DNA of 10,728 nucleotides from NCBI GenBank assembly GCA_946478915.1, contig CAMLER010000110.1, positions 1-10,728 on the forward strand, read 5' to 3'. The stretch comes from an uncultured Chryseolinea sp. Its GTDB lineage: Bacteria; Bacteroidota; Bacteroidia; Cytophagales; Cyclobacteriaceae. Positions 1-7,546 of the stretch are shown here, piece by piece (positions within the stretch are counted from its first letter, which is position 1; every line of letters begins with the position of its first letter). A model generated the notes under the pieces. It worked only from the letters and a program-made list of their open reading frames with translations, searched no databases and was not told the origin of the DNA. The position numbers and the translations under genes are program-made.

Positions 1-338
1 GAAACTACCTGTTCCTCCACCGGCTTTGTCTCAACGGGTATAACTTCTTCTTCTACTTCCTCCTCCACAACAGGAACTTCTTCCTGTACTTCCGGTTGGC
101 TCTCCTCAGGAGGTGTTTCCGATTGACCGCGATTTCCCACAGCGGTCTCGGGCTGGAGATCACCATTCCCCTGGTCATCCATTCCAAAATTTAATTCGAT
201 ACCATACTCCGGAAGAGGAGGGTCCGGTGCACGCCATGCCACCATAAAAAACAAGACAGCAAAAAGCACTACTTGTATAACTGTAGTATACAGCGCTGCT
301 TTTTTCTTGTTTTGTTTCTCCAGTTCGCTCTCGCTCAT
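1..338 (-). CDS. TonB-like energy transducer, N-terminal part (C-terminus outside the window)
   Basis: The visible 112 residues start at the ATG complementary to 336-338. A short charged N-terminus rich in Lys and Glu is followed by one hydrophobic segment (about residues 14-35). Next comes a PDPPLPEYGIELNFG stretch (38-52) typical of Bacteroidota TonB proteins, and then a Glu/Val/Pro-rich linker from about residue 73 to the window edge, as expected for an arm crossing the periplasm. The C-terminal TonB domain lies outside the window, so the class cannot be confirmed. The start codon directly abuts the ExbD stop codon (339-341) with no spacer, implying translational coupling and a shared transcript with exbB and exbD. 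By family knowledge it would carry proton-motive energy from ExbB-ExbD to the outer membrane. A TolA-like role is an alternative. Confidence 0.85.
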   Translation of the reverse strand, partial: MSESELEKQNKKKAALYTTVIQVVLFAVLFFMVAWRAPDPPLPEYGIELNFGMDDQGNGDLQPETAVGNRGQSETPPEESQPEVQEEVPVVEEEVEEEVIPVETKPVEEQVV

Positions 339-728
339 TTATTTTGGTTTTGTAGCCACTACTACTTTAGCTTCCAACGCGGTAGCTATACCTGCAACAT
401 AAACCAGATGCTCGGATGGAACATCTTTGTCAATATGCAAAACGACAGAACCCTTTGCTCCCGCCAGCCTGCTCTTCAGTTCTCCTTCCAAGGTGGCCTT
501 AGTAATTCTTTTGTCGTTAACATAATAACGCAAGTCCTTTGTGACAGTCACGGAAATCTTTTGCACTTCGATCGTACTCGATTTGCTGCTCGGAAGGTTC
601 ACCGGCAATCCCGATGGCGTCACAAATGATGAAGTCAGCATGAAGAATACCAGCAACAGAAAAATCAAATCCGTCATGGATGCCATGCTGAAACTCGGAT
701 CGATCTTGTTTTTTGAACCAATGTTCAT
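339..728 (-). CDS. exbD: ExbD/TolR family biopolymer transport protein
   Basis: This 129-residue protein has the classic ExbD/TolR plan: a short cytoplasmic N-terminus, one transmembrane helix (about residues 18-35, MTDLIFLLLVFFMLTSSF) and a periplasmic domain to the end. Asp20, at the start of the helix, matches the conserved membrane Asp that takes part in proton passage in ExbD, TolR and MotB-like stators. The periplasmic part contains the expected alternating strands and the VVLHIDKDVPSEHLV segment (about 95-109) typical of the family. It sits between exbB and the TonB-like gene. With ExbB it should form the inner-membrane motor. Its 106-base leader (729-834) carries short tandem repeats. 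Sequence alone does not separate an ExbD role from a TolR role. Confidence 0.93.
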   Translation of the reverse strand: MNIGSKNKIDPSFSMASMTDLIFLLLVFFMLTSSFVTPSGLPVNLPSSKSSTIEVQKISVTVTKDLRYYVNDKRITKATLEGELKSRLAGAKGSVVLHIDKDVPSEHLVYVAGIATALEAKVVVATKPK

Positions 729-765
729 GGTGTTGGGGTGTTGAAGTTCTATGTGTTGACGCTAG

Positions 766-797
766 GTGTTTAAGTGTTTAAGTGTTTAAGTGTCTAG
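766..797. repeat. 8-bp tandem repeat in the exbB-exbD gap
   Basis: Three perfect copies of GTGTTTAA (766-773, 774-781, 782-789) are followed by a degenerate fourth, GTGTCTAG (790-797). On the transcribed strand the tract reads as repeated TTAAACAC. Further GTGTT words lie between it and the exbD start, so the whole exbD leader is dominated by AACAC motifs. Perfect short tandem repeats can change length by slippage. Whether this one does is unknown. Confidence 0.85.
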
Positions 798-834
798 GTA
801 CGCTGAGGTCCTATGCTATCAAACACCCCAAGGA

Positions 835-1512
835 TTATCTCGGTTCCTGAAGCAGGTCGATAAATTCGATGGAGGTGTATTCCATTTTATGAATGACCTT
901 TTGAACGCGTGTTACCAGGTAATTGTACGCCAGGTAGGCCATAATACCTACAACCAGCCCCGCCACTGTAGTAATCATGGCAGTGTAAATACCTGAGGAC
1001 AAAAGCTTCGGACTCACCGATCCTTCTTCCTGAGAAATCGCGATAAATGCTTCCACCATACCAATTACTGTTCCAAGGAATCCCATCATCGGCGCCGCAC
1101 CGGCAATCGTAGCAAGGGTTGGAAGGTTTTTTTCAAGCTTAAACACTTCGATCTTCGCTAAATTTTCTATGGATGCTTCAATCGTTTTTAAAGGGCTTCC
1201 GATACGCGAAACTCCCTTCTCAATCATGCGCGATACAGGTGAATCCGTCTGGGAGCAGAGCAGGCGTGCGCCGTTTATATCACCGCGAAGCACCAACTCT
1301 TTTACCTTGCCCATAAAAACAGCGGGATCAACATTTGCCCTATTAATCGTAAGAATTCTTTCAATAAAAAGATAGATAGCAATTACCCAACAAATTGCAA
1401 TGGGTACCATCATAAATCCGCCTTGAATTGCTAAATCAATAACCGATAGAGACTGGCCCGCCAACGGATCGGCAACCGTAGCGGTGTCAGTAACAATTTG
1501 AAGAAAAACCAT
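835..1512 (-). CDS. exbB: ExbB/TolQ/MotA family proton channel protein
   Basis: The 225-residue protein shows the three-helix layout of ExbB/TolQ: helix 1 at about residues 32-52, a cytoplasmic stretch, then helices 2 (about 133-155) and 3 (about 174-199). The family signature is clear in helix 2 (TLATIAGAAPMMGFLGTVIGM, with Pro141 and the GFLGTV turn) and in helix 3 (GIYTAMITTVAGLVVGI, with Thr residues facing the channel). The N-terminus before helix 1 is short and polar. ExbB oligomerises around ExbD helices and turns proton flow into movement of the TonB/TolA arm. The gene follows the SPOR-domain gene by 55 bases and precedes exbD by 106 bases. ExbB and TolQ cannot be told apart reliably by eye. 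Confidence 0.93.
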   Translation of the reverse strand: MVFLQIVTDTATVADPLAGQSLSVIDLAIQGGFMMVPIAICWVIAIYLFIERILTINRANVDPAVFMGKVKELVLRGDINGARLLCSQTDSPVSRMIEKGVSRIGSPLKTIEASIENLAKIEVFKLEKNLPTLATIAGAAPMMGFLGTVIGMVEAFIAISQEEGSVSPKLLSSGIYTAMITTVAGLVVGIMAYLAYNYLVTRVQKVIHKMEYTSIEFIDLLQEPR

Positions 1513-1567
1513 GAAGAATATTTAGTTTAAAAAATAGTTGTTTCAATATGTTGTACCCTTAACTCAA

Positions 1568-2440
1568 TTAATATTTTACGACCCATAACTTATCACCATA
1601 ATCTCCACCTTTAAGTTCATCAGCAGTGGCCTGAGTAGTCTGATAGGTATCGCCCTCGGCAACAGTGAGACGGTGGAAACTGGACTTACCGAATGGCGGA
1701 ATGATTTTGGTGCTCACACCATTTGCACTCAGTCTTTTTGCATAATCCATAATCAGGTCTCCATCAATCGAACTGGCTATCACGACGTAATAACGTCCCG
1801 AGCGTCCTGATAGTGTTTCAATTGTACCAATCGCTGGCTTAGGCGGTGGCGCCGCTTCGGCCACTTTTTGTTCTTCTTGTTGCTTTAATGCAGCCTGTCG
1901 TTCTGCTTCTTTCCTTCGTGCGTCCTCCTGAATTGCAGCCAATTCCTTTCTTTCTTGTTCTGCCTTTGCCTGTTGGGCAGGACGGAACATCATAAAATAC
2001 CAAAGGCCGCCGCCAATCAAAAGCAATACAAGAAGGATACCTAAAATCTTTGGCCAGGGAGAAGGCGTCTCGTCTTGATAAGAATAACTAGGAGTGTACG
2101 GCTGATGGACATCACCATATCTTTCTCGCTCTGAAGTATCCTCGTTGCTGTGTACATCCTCATGCGTCGAGCCCTCTCTAAACTCAAAAGGCGAAGGCTC
2201 TTCCCTCTCTGGTACTGGTTCGGGTTCTGGCTCATGCTGAGGAGCCTCATTTACGACGACTACCTCAGGCGTTTCTTCCACCGGTGGCTCTGGTGGTGTC
2301 TCCGCAACCGGCTCCTCTATCCTCTCCGGTTCACCGCGCTGCAACGGTTGATATTCTACTTCGGGAAGTCCAAATGTATCGTCAGTATTATCCAGGTTCT
2401 CTGGTGGCGGTTCGTTGGTTTGCTTTTTCTTTCGAGCCAT
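1568..2440 (-). CDS. SPOR-domain protein with one membrane anchor
   Basis: The protein has 290 residues when started at the ATG complementary to 2438-2440. A TTG codon 42 bases upstream is also in frame, but it overlaps the -7 element of a good promoter and is unlikely to be the start. The layout is a basic start (MARKKKQ), a long Pro/Glu-rich acidic region (about 10-127), a transmembrane helix (about 130-151), a charged coiled-coil-like stretch rich in Glu, Lys, Gln and Ala (154-195) and a C-terminal SPOR domain (about 214-290, beginning GRYYVVIAS and ending KLWVVKY). SPOR domains bind glycan strands lacking stem peptides and concentrate at division septa. The acidic region should be cytoplasmic and the SPOR domain periplasmic. 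It is the first gene of the run leading into exbB, exbD and the TonB-like gene, suggesting that the motor works at the cell wall or septum. Confidence 0.87.
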   Translation of the reverse strand: MARKKKQTNEPPPENLDNTDDTFGLPEVEYQPLQRGEPERIEEPVAETPPEPPVEETPEVVVVNEAPQHEPEPEPVPEREEPSPFEFREGSTHEDVHSNEDTSERERYGDVHQPYTPSYSYQDETPSPWPKILGILLVLLLIGGGLWYFMMFRPAQQAKAEQERKELAAIQEDARRKEAERQAALKQQEEQKVAEAAPPPKPAIGTIETLSGRSGRYYVVIASSIDGDLIMDYAKRLSANGVSTKIIPPFGKSSFHRLTVAEGDTYQTTQATADELKGGDYGDKLWVVKY

Positions 2441-2479
2441 GTTCTGGTTTATTAAATGGTTAAGGAACAGGGTAATATA

Positions 2480-2510
2480 CAAAGCTACGCGAAAATTTCA
2501 CCGATACAAA
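2480..2510 (-). promoter_or_regulatory. Bacteroidota-type promoter for the SPOR-exbB-exbD-tonB run
   Basis: On the minus strand TTTG (2510-2507) is followed by 19 bases and then TAGCTTTG (2487-2480). This matches the primary sigma consensus of Bacteroidota: a TTTG or TTG element near -33 and TAnnTTTG near -7. Transcription would start near 2474, giving a leader of roughly 34 bases before the ATG at 2440. The site supports the shorter SPOR-protein start and implies that this run can be transcribed separately from the TPR and barrel genes. Confidence 0.65.
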
Positions 2511-2586
2511 TGCCATCCCGCTGTTCACACTATTCGAGTACCTTGACTCTCTACTTCATCGCCTGAGGATGAAAGTAAATGGTAAG

Positions 2587-2616
2587 TAGTAAGTGGTAGT
2601 GAAGTACTTCTTACTA
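2587..2616. repeat. Inverted repeat at the 3' end of the barrel gene
   Basis: TAGTAAG (2587-2593) and CTTACTA (2610-2616) form perfect 7-base arms around a 16-base spacer. A perfect 10-base palindrome, GAAGTACTTC (2601-2610), overlaps the right arm. The right arm includes the stop codon of the barrel gene. The surrounding 2581-2605 is a degenerate run of GTAAGTAGTAAGTGGTAG-type words. It could fold in the mRNA as a 3'-end structure or weak terminator, but no U-tract follows on the transcribed strand. Confidence 0.4.
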
Positions 2617-4314
2617 AAAACTCCACGTAATCCCTCCCATAACCTGAAATCCTCTAACAGGGTAGTTAAGAAATAATGGGTACTTGCTCGAAGCAATGTT
2701 GTTTAGCTGAATGAACGCGGAAAAGCTTTCTGAAAACAAATACTCTGTCTTGAAATTCAGATCGAAAGCGGCGTCCAGCTTTACCGTGTTTAATGTTATC
2801 GGCTCCTGCGCTTTCATACCACCTTGTGCAATTATATCGACGTTGAATAGAAGCTTTTGGTATAGATTGTAAAATGCGTTCGCCGTAATCTTGTACGTCG
2901 GACGGTGCCACGCTTCCTCTATACGTGCAGTGGAGTATCGGTACAAGTCAGCCCTTAACATGAACTTAGCAACCTCCGATTGAACGAAGCTTATAGCTCC
3001 GTACAAGTTGGCCCGCTTTGTTCCACTTCCGCCATCGTAGACTGTGGTAAACTTTGCCTGATCAGCATCCGTGTTGATAAAATAATACCAGTTTTTCAGA
3101 TTGGCGACAGCTAACCCAGAATGCGCAGAAATTTTGTTGCCCAGCTTTGCATTCAGTCCAACGTTAAAATCAAGGGTTTTGTTGGTATGAAAGATCGGCA
3201 CATTTGGGGCGAGCCACATGTTCTCATAGGTCAGAGATTGCAAGGATACCTTTTCTATTCCACCGCTCAGGGATGCTACCGCATCCACCGTTGGGCTGAT
3301 GGGGTATGATGCTTTTATGTCTGGATAAACATGAACACTCTTTGAATCGATGGTGTCATTTTCAAAAGCGGTCTTAAACCCGACACTGACCTTTAAATCC
3401 TCAGTTGGTAAAAAGGAAAACGATGGTGCTACAATAAATAAACTTCGGGCCTTCTTTTCTACATTCTCATCCTTTCGGCTGATGAGAAAGTAATCGGCCT
3501 TCAGATTGATCCTTGAGTCGTCATTGATTTCGTAATCTGCAGCGAAGTTCAAGTCTATCTCCGTTTCTTTAGCATCGAACTTGTCCGACAGGTGGCTCAC
3601 GCCTGCTCCCAACTTATATGATAGATCTGTATTGGTCGCGTTTGATAAGGCTGCTGATGCCTTGAGTAGATTGAAAGATTGTTTTATTGATGACGCGTCG
3701 ACTTCAGTTCCCTCCGGATATCCGTAAAAATGGGTTGTGCGATTCTCGAATCCTGCATTGCCTGATAAAGAAATTCCCTTCGTAAAGGTTCTTCCGAAAA
3801 TTGAGATACCCGTTGATCCGCTCCCTGAGTTCCTGTCGTCAACCGGACCCTTGTCCGAGCTCGTGTGATATAAATGAGCACCGACCAGTTTATTCTTGTC
3901 GCGTGTTGTGTTGTAGTACGCCTCCAGTAAAGGCGAAACATAATTGCCATATCCAACGCGCAAAAATCCTCCGTACACTTTACGCTGGCTTTCCTGTTTC
4001 AACTTCAATGGTCTGATCTGCGGATTCAGCTGAGGTGCTTTAAAGCTGAAGGGTTTAAAATCATAAGTAATGGGAGGCCTGATAGGTTCGGACGGTCTTG
4101 GAGGAATTTTTTCAAAGTTCCGTTCAGCGCTTGGTAAAGTGATCTCTCGTTCCTTTACAATTTCTATCTCAACATTTTCAATCTCACCATCGGTCCAAGT
4201 CTTAGCGGGCTCTTGCGCCTTAGCAGCGAGTGTAAGAAAAAGGCAAATTCCCAAAAGAGAAAACTTGATTACTTTTTTTGTCGACCACGGGCTCATAATT
4301 TCAGATGTATGCAT
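2614..4314 (-). CDS. Exported outer-membrane beta-barrel protein, TonB-receptor-like without a plug domain
   Basis: The 566-residue product starts with a signal peptide (hydrophobic core about 18-31, predicted cut after AKA at residue 33, mature protein starting Gln-Glu). A second in-frame Met at residue 7 (4294-4296) would give a more usual n-region, so the start is uncertain by 18 bases. A short acidic segment (44-57) and a Pro-rich stretch (70-103) come next. From about residue 113 to the end, alternating hydrophobic and polar strands (for example GGFLRVGYGNYVSPLLEAYY) fit a beta-barrel, and the chain ends in WSF, the usual terminal aromatic of outer-membrane proteins. The C-terminal part resembles TonB-dependent receptor barrels, but there is no room for a plug domain of roughly 130 residues. 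It follows the TPR gene by 11 bases, so the two are probably co-transcribed and may interact. The substrate is unknown. Confidence 0.75.
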   Translation of the reverse strand: MHTSEIMSPWSTKKVIKFSLLGICLFLTLAAKAQEPAKTWTDGEIENVEIEIVKEREITLPSAERNFEKIPPRPSEPIRPPITYDFKPFSFKAPQLNPQIRPLKLKQESQRKVYGGFLRVGYGNYVSPLLEAYYNTTRDKNKLVGAHLYHTSSDKGPVDDRNSGSGSTGISIFGRTFTKGISLSGNAGFENRTTHFYGYPEGTEVDASSIKQSFNLLKASAALSNATNTDLSYKLGAGVSHLSDKFDAKETEIDLNFAADYEINDDSRINLKADYFLISRKDENVEKKARSLFIVAPSFSFLPTEDLKVSVGFKTAFENDTIDSKSVHVYPDIKASYPISPTVDAVASLSGGIEKVSLQSLTYENMWLAPNVPIFHTNKTLDFNVGLNAKLGNKISAHSGLAVANLKNWYYFINTDADQAKFTTVYDGGSGTKRANLYGAISFVQSEVAKFMLRADLYRYSTARIEEAWHRPTYKITANAFYNLYQKLLFNVDIIAQGGMKAQEPITLNTVKLDAAFDLNFKTEYLFSESFSAFIQLNNIASSKYPLFLNYPVRGFQVMGGITWSF

Positions 4315-4325
4315 CGCAAAAAATA

Positions 4326-7300
4326 TTAACGATTGGTTTCAGTTGTGTCGATGGTATCAAGCGTGTCAGCCTCTTGTATTTTTTGCTGCTCCATTTGAAG
4401 TTTATCGATCTCGACAATTCTCTTACGTGCTGCTTCCTTGACCACATCAGAGGGAAAGTCATCCACCAGAGACTGTAAGGTTCCTCTTGCCTGAAAGAAG
4501 TTATTCAACGCCACATAGTTGTCGGCTAGCAGTAGAAATGCCTTTCCAACCCACTCCTGATATTCGCTAAAATCATTATTGAGGCTGATCAAAGTTTCAA
4601 TGCTTTGATTGTATTGTTTTTGCTCATACAACAATTTCCCCAAAAGATACTTTGCCTCTGCACCATATTCATCCCTTGCGGAGTTTAGTGTGTTGAGAAA
4701 CTCATCCTTCGCACCATCGAGATCACCGCGCGACATGGCGGTCTTACCAAGGTAAAGCGACGCTTTGTTTTGCGCTCCCGCATTAACCGCGCCGCGTTCG
4801 AGAATAGTTCGGGCATAATAATCAGCTGAATCGTATTTTTCCGTCAGATAAAATGATTCCATCAATCCCGACCACGCGTTATACTGATCCTTCTTGTTCG
4901 CCGCCATTTTCTCTACCCTGTGAAATGAAGCGATTGCATCCTGATACTTGCCCTGAGAAAACTCTATCTCACCTGCGCGTGCCACCGTTCTGTTGGCCAT
5001 TTGAAAAGAAGGATTATTGCTTAGCTCCTTGTACAACGGAAGCGCCTTATTGTTATCACCCAAACGGTAGTAAGACTCAGCTATATAATACTGTGCTTCG
5101 AGTTTATTGGCAGTCTGCGGATAGCTGCTCAGATAAGTTTGAAGACCTGTTATCGCTTTTTGATATTCCTGATTGAAATAAAAGTTCTTTGCGGTTTCAT
5201 ACTCCAATCCCTCCAGACTCTTATTATCCGGGTTAGCATTCTTAAATCGCGCGAGATAATTTTGAAATTCACCCGATCGATTGGCTGCATTCAATGCCTC
5301 CTGCAATGGAACTAAAGCTTGCTCTGCGGCCGGGTGATTTGGAAAACGCTGAACAACTGTTCCATAATCAGAAATAGTTTGATCAAATTGCTTCAAGTTG
5401 AAATGCGAGGCGGCGCGACGCATATGGGCGTATGGCAAGAAGGGAGTCGCGGTACCTTCGCGAATCAATTCAGTTAATCCCTCAATTGCCGCCTGATAAT
5501 TTCCTTGTTCGATATCAAACTGTGCGCGTTGAAACATAGCATCGTCACGGTACTGGGATTTAGGATACGTCTTAATCAGCTCCGAGAATTGACCACGAGC
5601 AGGCGTGTACTTGCGCTGCAATCCGAAGATTACTCCTGATTGAAGTAATATATAGTCATTGTCTGGTGAACGAAGTGATTTTGCTCTGTTGTATTGCTTA
5701 AGGGCTTCGTCATACTGCTTATCTACATAGTAGCAATCAGCCAAACGGATAACACCATCTGCATAGTTTGGTGAATTCTGATCTCCTCTGTTTGAAAACT
5801 CCTTGAAATTAAAAAGTGCCTGATCATATTGCTTCAGGTTGTAATGTGCGTATCCCAAACCATAGCGAGTCTTGAGCATTAAATCTGCATCCGATGCGTT
5901 GGAGCTTTTTACGACACGTTGATAATTTTCAATAGCTTCCTGCCATTTCTTACCCATAGAATACGCTTCTGCATTCCAAAAACTGGCCAGGGCAACAAAC
6001 GTGGGATCGATGGGATACTTCAATGACTTTGTATAAAATTCGACAGCGCCAGGGTAGTCTTCCTTATTAAAGAGTTCCGACGCCTTAAGGTACGTCGCCT
6101 TTTGATAAGCCTGATCGATGTATTGGTTTCGCGAAGGAAGCCCTTCGATATACTCGATAGCTTTGTTAAAGTTGTTACCGTTGACATAAGCTTGCGCCAA
6201 CAACTCTTTTACCTCCACCACATGATTACTGTTAGGATATAATTGAAGAAAGCGCTCAAACTCATCGATAGCGAGGTCAGGCTTGCCCGCATCGTAAGAA
6301 ACCTTTGCATATTGAAACGAACTTTCTTCTGCCAGCAACTTGTCGGCAGGATTTTTCTTTGCGTGGTTAAATGCATTAAGGGCGTTTTGTTTGTTTCCTT
6401 GTTTCAAATTAAGGATGCCCAGGTAGTATGAAGCATAATAGCTGACCGAATCTTTTCCACTTGCCGCCTTGCTAAGGTACTGAATTCCTTTCTCCGTATT
6501 TCCCGCGGAATAATGCGCATAGCCCGCCCGAAAGAGCAGGCCGGGCTCTGCCTTAGAATTCTTTTCAAAATACTTTTCGTAGGATGCAATTGCCTGTTTG
6601 AAGTCACCCTGATAATACTCGGCATCAGCCACTAGCATCGCTATCTCGCTTGCATTCGCTACATTCCGCCCCTTGATTGATGCCGCATATTCGGTCAAGC
6701 TGTTATACCGTCCTTGTTTATAGTAGATGTTGGCGATAAGATTTGGGACAACGTTAGCATAAGAGGGACTGCTCTCGGCTTTCTTCAAATCGATCAATGC
6801 ATCTTCAAACTGGCCTTTCGAATATTCAACGAATCCGGCGTAATAGTTTGCGGCGGGCGCATAAGCACTGTTTTGCTTCTTTACAAAATTAAATTGTTCA
6901 AGCGCCTCATTAAGCTTCTTTTGGTTGAAGTAACTATATCCCCATTTGAAATGACCTTCGCTCTGCTGGTTCTGGGTCAGTGCCGGAAAATTAACCTTCC
7001 TAAAATAAGAGGAGGCCTTTGTGTAATTCCCCTGGCTATAAAAAAAGTTAGCAAGATCATAGTAGGCTGTTGACGCCTTAGGGCTAGACGGATTATTATC
7101 GATAAAATCATCAATTAATTTTTCGCCGTCATTATGTCCCAGATTCAGCGCACTGAAGGCAATATAATATTCAGCTTCTCCACGTCTTGAATCCGTAGGC
7201 GACGACAGCCGCAGAAAATCAGAAAATACCTCGCGCGCCGCGCCGTAATTCGAGTGAGCAACCAATTCTGTTCCTCTGCTATAGAGTCGCTCAATATTGT

Positions 7301-7376
7301 TTTGAGACAACTGGTCCTGCGCAAATAGCCCTGCACTAAAAGAAAGACATATCAGAACGGCAATATACCTTGGCAT
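4326..7376 (-). CDS. Large exported tetratricopeptide-repeat protein
   Basis: Started at the ATG complementary to 7374-7376, the protein has 1016 residues and a clean signal peptide (MPRYIAVLICLSFSAGLFAQ, cut after Ala19). The frame stays open upstream to 7481, but that extension would bury the signal peptide, so the shorter start is preferred. Almost all of the mature chain is TPR-like helix pairs, well over twenty, with repeated motifs such as AEYYIAFSALNLG, YYLGILNLKQGNKQNAL, ADCYYVDKQYDEALKQY and AQYYIAESYYRLGDNNKAL. The tail is acidic and Thr-rich (EADTLDTIDTTETNR). No transmembrane segment is seen after the signal peptide, so it is probably a periplasmic or outer-membrane-associated scaffold for protein contacts. 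It lies 11 bases upstream of the barrel gene. Known periplasmic TPR proteins such as CpoB (Tol-Pal) and BamD offer functional parallels, but it is much larger than either. Confidence 0.85.
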   Translation of the reverse strand: MPRYIAVLICLSFSAGLFAQDQLSQNNIERLYSRGTELVAHSNYGAAREVFSDFLRLSSPTDSRRGEAEYYIAFSALNLGHNDGEKLIDDFIDNNPSSPKASTAYYDLANFFYSQGNYTKASSYFRKVNFPALTQNQQSEGHFKWGYSYFNQKKLNEALEQFNFVKKQNSAYAPAANYYAGFVEYSKGQFEDALIDLKKAESSPSYANVVPNLIANIYYKQGRYNSLTEYAASIKGRNVANASEIAMLVADAEYYQGDFKQAIASYEKYFEKNSKAEPGLLFRAGYAHYSAGNTEKGIQYLSKAASGKDSVSYYASYYLGILNLKQGNKQNALNAFNHAKKNPADKLLAEESSFQYAKVSYDAGKPDLAIDEFERFLQLYPNSNHVVEVKELLAQAYVNGNNFNKAIEYIEGLPSRNQYIDQAYQKATYLKASELFNKEDYPGAVEFYTKSLKYPIDPTFVALASFWNAEAYSMGKKWQEAIENYQRVVKSSNASDADLMLKTRYGLGYAHYNLKQYDQALFNFKEFSNRGDQNSPNYADGVIRLADCYYVDKQYDEALKQYNRAKSLRSPDNDYILLQSGVIFGLQRKYTPARGQFSELIKTYPKSQYRDDAMFQRAQFDIEQGNYQAAIEGLTELIREGTATPFLPYAHMRRAASHFNLKQFDQTISDYGTVVQRFPNHPAAEQALVPLQEALNAANRSGEFQNYLARFKNANPDNKSLEGLEYETAKNFYFNQEYQKAITGLQTYLSSYPQTANKLEAQYYIAESYYRLGDNNKALPLYKELSNNPSFQMANRTVARAGEIEFSQGKYQDAIASFHRVEKMAANKKDQYNAWSGLMESFYLTEKYDSADYYARTILERGAVNAGAQNKASLYLGKTAMSRGDLDGAKDEFLNTLNSARDEYGAEAKYLLGKLLYEQKQYNQSIETLISLNNDFSEYQEWVGKAFLLLADNYVALNNFFQARGTLQSLVDDFPSDVVKEAARKRIVEIDKLQMEQQKIQEADTLDTIDTTETNR

Positions 7377-7546
7377 TAATCGTTGATAAGTTTTGTGAGT
7401 AAAACAGCGTTGCAAAAAAATTATTGCAAATGATGAACCAAAAAAATATTTTGAAAAAATTCTCCGCTGCCCAAATTGCATGGCCTTAAAGGTAAGGCGC
7501 TATTTCGCAATTGTCCAAATTTGTCTTCCTTAATTAATAAGTGCTG
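7377..7546. other. 170-base intergenic gap between holA and the TPR gene
   Basis: This AT-rich gap should hold the TPR gene's promoter and leader, but I find no exact TAnnTTTG match. It contains several A/T homopolymer runs on the TPR side (7415-7460) and a 6-bp hairpin candidate, GCCTTA (7483-7488) with TAAGGC (7493-7498) around a 4-base loop. The hairpin has no following U-tract, so it is not a clear terminator for holA. Confidence 0.5.

Noticed and set aside
2441..2482. Longer TTG start for the SPOR-domain protein
   Set aside because: The TTG codon overlaps the -7 element of the promoter, so it would not be in the transcript.
4070..4441. Plus-strand open frame of 123 codons across the TPR/barrel junction
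   Set aside because: It runs antisense to two well-supported genes, contains no recognisable domain and looks like a shadow frame.
7377..7481. N-terminal extension of the TPR protein by 35 residues
   Set aside because: The added residues would place a basic, aromatic stretch before a clean signal peptide starting at the ATG at 7376.
7483..7498. Rho-independent terminator after holA
   Set aside because: The GCCTTA/TAAGGC hairpin has only 6 pairs and no U-tract follows it on the minus strand.
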